Assembly: GCA_018907035.1 (NCBI GenBank)
Contig: JACCIC010000038.1
Span: forward strand, 2,968,001 to 3,032,000
DNA from: Sycobia sp. Sy_11
Taxonomy: Eukaryota > Arthropoda > Insecta > Hymenoptera > Epichrysomallidae
Direction: 5' to 3'
DNA length: 64,000 bases
How positions within the stretch are numbered: the stretch's first letter is position 1; every line of letters begins with the position of its first letter. Position numbers and translations under genes: made by a program. The notes under the pieces were generated by a model. That model saw only the letters and a program-made list of their open reading frames with translations, did not search any database and was not told where the DNA came from. Shown piece by piece: positions 60,281-64,000 of the stretch.

Positions 60281-60793
60281 ACACCACCAGATTCGTGATT
60301 TTGACTGAAATTACATCGCTCCAAACAGCAGGACTTATAAAAATAAGTATCGATTTTCTAGGCCAATAAATCCTTGCAGAAACGCATCTGTACCGACCCT
60401 TACCCCGAAGTGCGAGACATAAATAAGGCAGAGAAAGGGGGAGACAGAGAGAAAGAGAACGAAATTGCAATAAAACAGAAATCCAGAACGGCCCGACAAT
60501 AGCCCAGTTTTAAAATCGAAGACCGCGAAAAGAAGCCGAGAGAGATTCTCCATAAAAAGGGATTCGCCGACCGGGAATAGAAATAATTCTGCTCGTCCCC
60601 CTCCTTCCATCCTCCTCCCTACCCTCTGCGCCCTAGAAATTCGATCGAAAGGCAATTGCGTGCGTGATCGGCGCGTGAAAAATCAGAGCTTGATTCGCCG
60701 ACGGAGATGTACGGGCGGCTGCAAGCTACCACTGACGCTCATACGTCAAACGTGCGTTGTTATTTATTGGCAGCAGCTGACATTTGGACGGTT

Positions 60794-60824
<31 letters not shown>

Positions 60825-60960
60825 ATACGGATGTGTAGCGACGCACAAGCGTTACACCCCACTGCTGAATTCTTTTCTCCTATACATCGGCTCTCTGGCT
60901 TCAAATTCTTTTATGGCCGCGATTATAAGGATCTGTCTCTGTTATTGAATAAATATTTGA
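60280..60960. other. moderately GC-rich block
   Basis: A balanced to GC-rich block with a short CT run (60804-60824). Frames of 106-110 codons show no family. Confidence 0.35.
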
Positions 60961-61560
60961 CGATATTTTTTCTAGCTCCACAGTTTTTATGATATTCTTT
61001 ATATAATTTAATATATAATTAATTCATGTTGTTTAAAAAATGATTGATATTCATTTTTATGAGAGACATACACATTTTTCTGTTTCTGCTTCTATCGTAC
61101 CAATTATTGTCTAACAAGTTTCAATCTTGAAGTTATTAGTTTCATTCAAAAGTTTCTCTACAGCATTGATTGATCACTTAATTTATTAGTTGTTTTTCTC
61201 AGTAGCTAAATGTTGGTTAATTAAGGTTTTAATTCGATCTGTTTATTTTGTACATTTTTGGAGAAATCTTTTTCGAAATTTTATTTATAATAACACAGTT
61301 ATAGTTTTCGATAAATTTAATGTTATAATGGTTGTAATTGTTGAATACATTTGATTATGCTTGAAAATTTACTGATAATGAAATGCTAGCCTATACCTAA
61401 AATAAAATAATTCTGTATTTAATTCAATAATAAAAACATTAAAATATTTTCTTATATACAATTTTATGGATCTATCTGGTTTCCAAAATCTGAGATATAT
61501 ATATAGAAAAGAAAGCAAAATATAAATTCAGAAATGAGCTATTTAATATTAAAAACGACG
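60960..61560. other. AT-rich stretch, no gene seen
   Basis: AT-rich, nothing recognisable. Confidence 0.6.
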
Positions 61561-62225
61561 TCTTGAATACCAACGTCCATCATTATTTCACGAGCGTTAG
61601 TTATCTCCCTTGAGGTTTCTACCAATTTCCGACTCAATAAAAATACATGTATCCTTGATAGACGAAAGCACGCTCGCCCGGCTCTAGAATCTCCGACATT
61701 CTTTTCGACTAGGCTATAATACGGCTCGCCTCTCCTATACTGTCACCAATAAGTCAAAGTTCTCTCCAAAGGCGAGCCGCGCCGCCGGACAAAGGTCAAC
61801 CGTGGCTCTCTCGGCTACCGTTGCCGCCGCTGCCCGGGCGCTGCGCCACTATTGCGACGCAAGGCCCCGCGCGTGATTTGTGGCGACCGCTCACTCAACT
61901 CGCCGCGCGCAGCCACCGCCGCAATGAGTCGGTCAGTCGTAAATATCCACTGTGCGAGCGGGCGCGCAACTCCGATCGCCACGCGGGGAACAAGCAAGAT
62001 CGAGAATCGGATCACTATTATACAATCCAACATCGCTGGAGGTTCGACTGTCCGAGGGGAAGGATAACTCTTTGCTGCACCCTCCTCGAGGAATTGGACA
62101 AATGGAGGCAGGGAGTTTAGTGGCTGTTTTTCCAAGAAGCCACGCAAATGTTAGTCGTGCAAAAATAAAAAATTCAGAATCCCAGTTTGGTTTTAGATAT
62201 CTGTCGACTGATCGTATTCGGCGAT
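61560..62225. other. GC-rich block, candidate regulatory DNA
   Basis: A CpG-rich block without a microsatellite. Frames of about 70-110 codons are open on both strands at 61815-62147, as expected from composition. No family is recognised. Confidence 0.3.
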
Positions 62226-63470
62226 AAAATGTTTTTCACATAGGTAACGTGCGAATTCGATTGATATATAAGTAATATAAATATGCAGCGTTCTTTCTGC
62301 ATCCTGTAGAAATGTAAATATTGTTTTAAAATTAAAATGGAGAAATTATTTGTTTTAATTAATTCTTAATAAGATAATATCTCCGTAATAAAAAAAAACC
62401 TCTAAAAATATCACACAAATATAATTTTGAACTTGAAAAACTCCGTTTAAATAATCAATCGAATTATAATATTAAATTAGTAATTCTTGTAAGATCTTTA
62501 TTAAAATGAACATTTTTTGAATTGCATTTCTTAATTAATATGACGAAGAAATATCAAGCATTGCATAATCTATTTTACGCGAACTTTTTTAAATTTCTCT
62601 AGACATTTGTTTGATAAGTGCATTTAACTATTAGGAATAAACTTTTTTCATTGATTATTGCTTTCAAGAAACTCATTTAAAATGTTATTTTTATTTTTAA
62701 CAAATAATATTACTGAACTATGAAACTGATTCCTTTTCTTAAGCTTAACGCGTCTATCTAAACATTTAGTTGTTCTGTTTGGTGATTTAATCGTTCAATT
62801 TTATGAAGCATTTAAAAAATAAATTTTGGAACGGTTATAGAGCTGCAATATCGTATACTTCCCAAGTGTCTGGGGAACGGCTATTAGCGCTATATTACAT
62901 GTCAATACTCTTCGACAATAATTATATTTACAGTAAAAGAACTCTATTGTAAGACGCCAATCATAGTCTTCATATAATTTCAGCCTTGTTGGTATCATTT
63001 TTCAAAGAATTCTTCATTTGAAAAAAATCTTCATTGACTATCGCATATGTAATTATAAGAATAAAATTAATCAATATTACTTTTGGGATTCAAATTTGGT
63101 CTGAGGTCAAAGTAAGACATTTTTATTTTCGGACTTGTGCTCGATAACGTCTACAGAATGTGAATCACAAATAACAAAAAATTTTTGTAAAATAAGTGAT
63201 AGTGGTAAAAAATAATCGTGTCTTGGCCTGAGTGCAATGCGCGTTTCTAATTACAGAAACTTTCCTAGCCCTCAAAGGGTATCATACTCTTGAATAGCTC
63301 AACAGACACAGTTTCCAAAAATTCAATTGTTAAAATGCCATTGTTACAGATATAATTATAAACTATCAGGAAAATGATAATATTACGGTATATTAATGGT
63401 AATATTATAATAACGCTACGCACGATACTCCAACTACACAGTTATCAGCCGCCAACGAGGATTTAATTCT
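62225..63470. other. AT-rich stretch, no gene seen
   Basis: AT-rich, nothing recognisable. Confidence 0.6.
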
Positions 63471-63473
63471 ACC

Positions 63474-63510
63474 GACAATGCACTTGTTTTTAATATTCAA
63501 GTGCATTGTC
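63474..63510. other. perfect 13-bp-stem hairpin
   Basis: GACAATGCACTTG and its exact reverse complement CAAGTGCATTGTC are separated by 11 AT-rich bases. Pairing does not extend outward, so the stem is too short for a typical pre-miRNA. Confidence 0.7.
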
Positions 63511-63765
63511 ATATATTTTAATAATAAATGTAAAAGAAATATTTTTATTAATATGAAGTTTAAAGACAATAATATAATTATAGATTATTTTAATGGGTAT
63601 CACAACTCTTGGAATTGTGTTAAATCCTGTATAAATAAACAAATTTGTTGGAAAGCATAGAATTTTTTTAACTTTTCATTCATAATCTCAATTCCATTAC
63701 GCACACTGACTTGACTCTTGTCATTTCTAATGATAATTTAGTTGACAAAATTATTAGTTATGCCT

Positions 63766-64000
63766 AGTGCTTTACCAATACCAAGACCAGGACCAGATTT
63801 TATAAAACATCGTCTTGTTGTCTAATAAGCATCATCAATTAAATTATGATCTTGGTTTTGTACATATGTAAGGCAATATTTCACTAAATCCAATTTTGGT
63901 CTTGTTATTGGTGAAGCACTGCTAATAGCGATTCTGATGTCAAAATTGACGATACTTATTCGTCACCAAGACGATATTTTATTACATCTGGTCTTGGTCT
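63766..64000. mobile_element. complex inverted-repeat element, cut by the window end
   Basis: Two pairs of imperfect reverse-complement arms. A at 63766-63789 (AGTGCTTTACCAATACCAAG plus ACCA) matches A' at 63897-63920. B at 63791-63840 (starting GACCAGATTTTATAAAACAT) matches B' at 63944-63993. The order is A-B-A'-B', not a single hairpin, and the recurring word is CCAAGAC/GTCTTGG. No protein. It may be a MITE or foldback with sub-terminal repeats whose right end lies outside the window. Confidence 0.6.

Overview
This is eukaryotic DNA, most likely from an insect and possibly a hymenopteran. The reasons are non-LTR retrotransposons of the arthropod R1 clade and an I-like element, a tRNA-derived SINE, inverted-repeat MITE-like elements, very dense (CT/GA)n, (TA)n, (GT)n and (AAT)n microsatellites, and long AT-rich stretches alternating with short GC/CpG-rich blocks. 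The species call is inference. I recognise no host protein-coding gene. Most open frames are translated microsatellites or chance frames in GC-rich DNA. The window looks intergenic or deeply intronic.

Layout. From 1 to about 34.8 kb, AT-rich DNA alternates with roughly 0.5-1.4 kb GC-rich blocks at about 1.0, 3.8, 9.1, 12.4, 14.4, 16.9, 19.6, 21.3, 25.0, 26.9, 29.9 and 31.6 kb. Most blocks carry a (CT)n or (GA)n array. This part holds a SINE (3.16 kb), a MITE-like family (5.55, 22.4 and 28.47 kb) and one copy of a repeat (18.2 kb) whose near-identical partner lies at 48.6 kb. From 34.85 to 44.08 kb is a retrotransposon graveyard. A minus-strand R1-clade 3' fragment is itself interrupted by two tandem units of a hairpin-bearing element. 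It lies head to head with a plus-strand R1-clade fragment, and that fragment is split by a full-length 5.3 kb I-like element with a perfect 13-bp target-site duplication and a 34-base A tail. From 44.1 to 64 kb the AT-rich/GC-rich alternation resumes, with blocks at 47.1, 50.3, 52.3, 54.1, 59.0, 60.3 and 61.6 kb. The window ends inside a complex inverted-repeat element.

How the parts relate. The order of insertion can be read from the sequence: R1 fragments first, then the tandem hairpin units in one and the I-like element in the other. The I-like element looks young (clean duplication, pure A tail) yet has four single-base frameshifts, three at A runs, so assembly error must be excluded before it is called dead. 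The most unusual structure is a set of short hairpins in the insert at 35.8-36.6 kb. They keep a loop close to TGTATGGCG while both sides of the stem change together. The GC-rich blocks with homeodomain-like AT cores and GA arrays are candidate regulatory elements; that is inference only.
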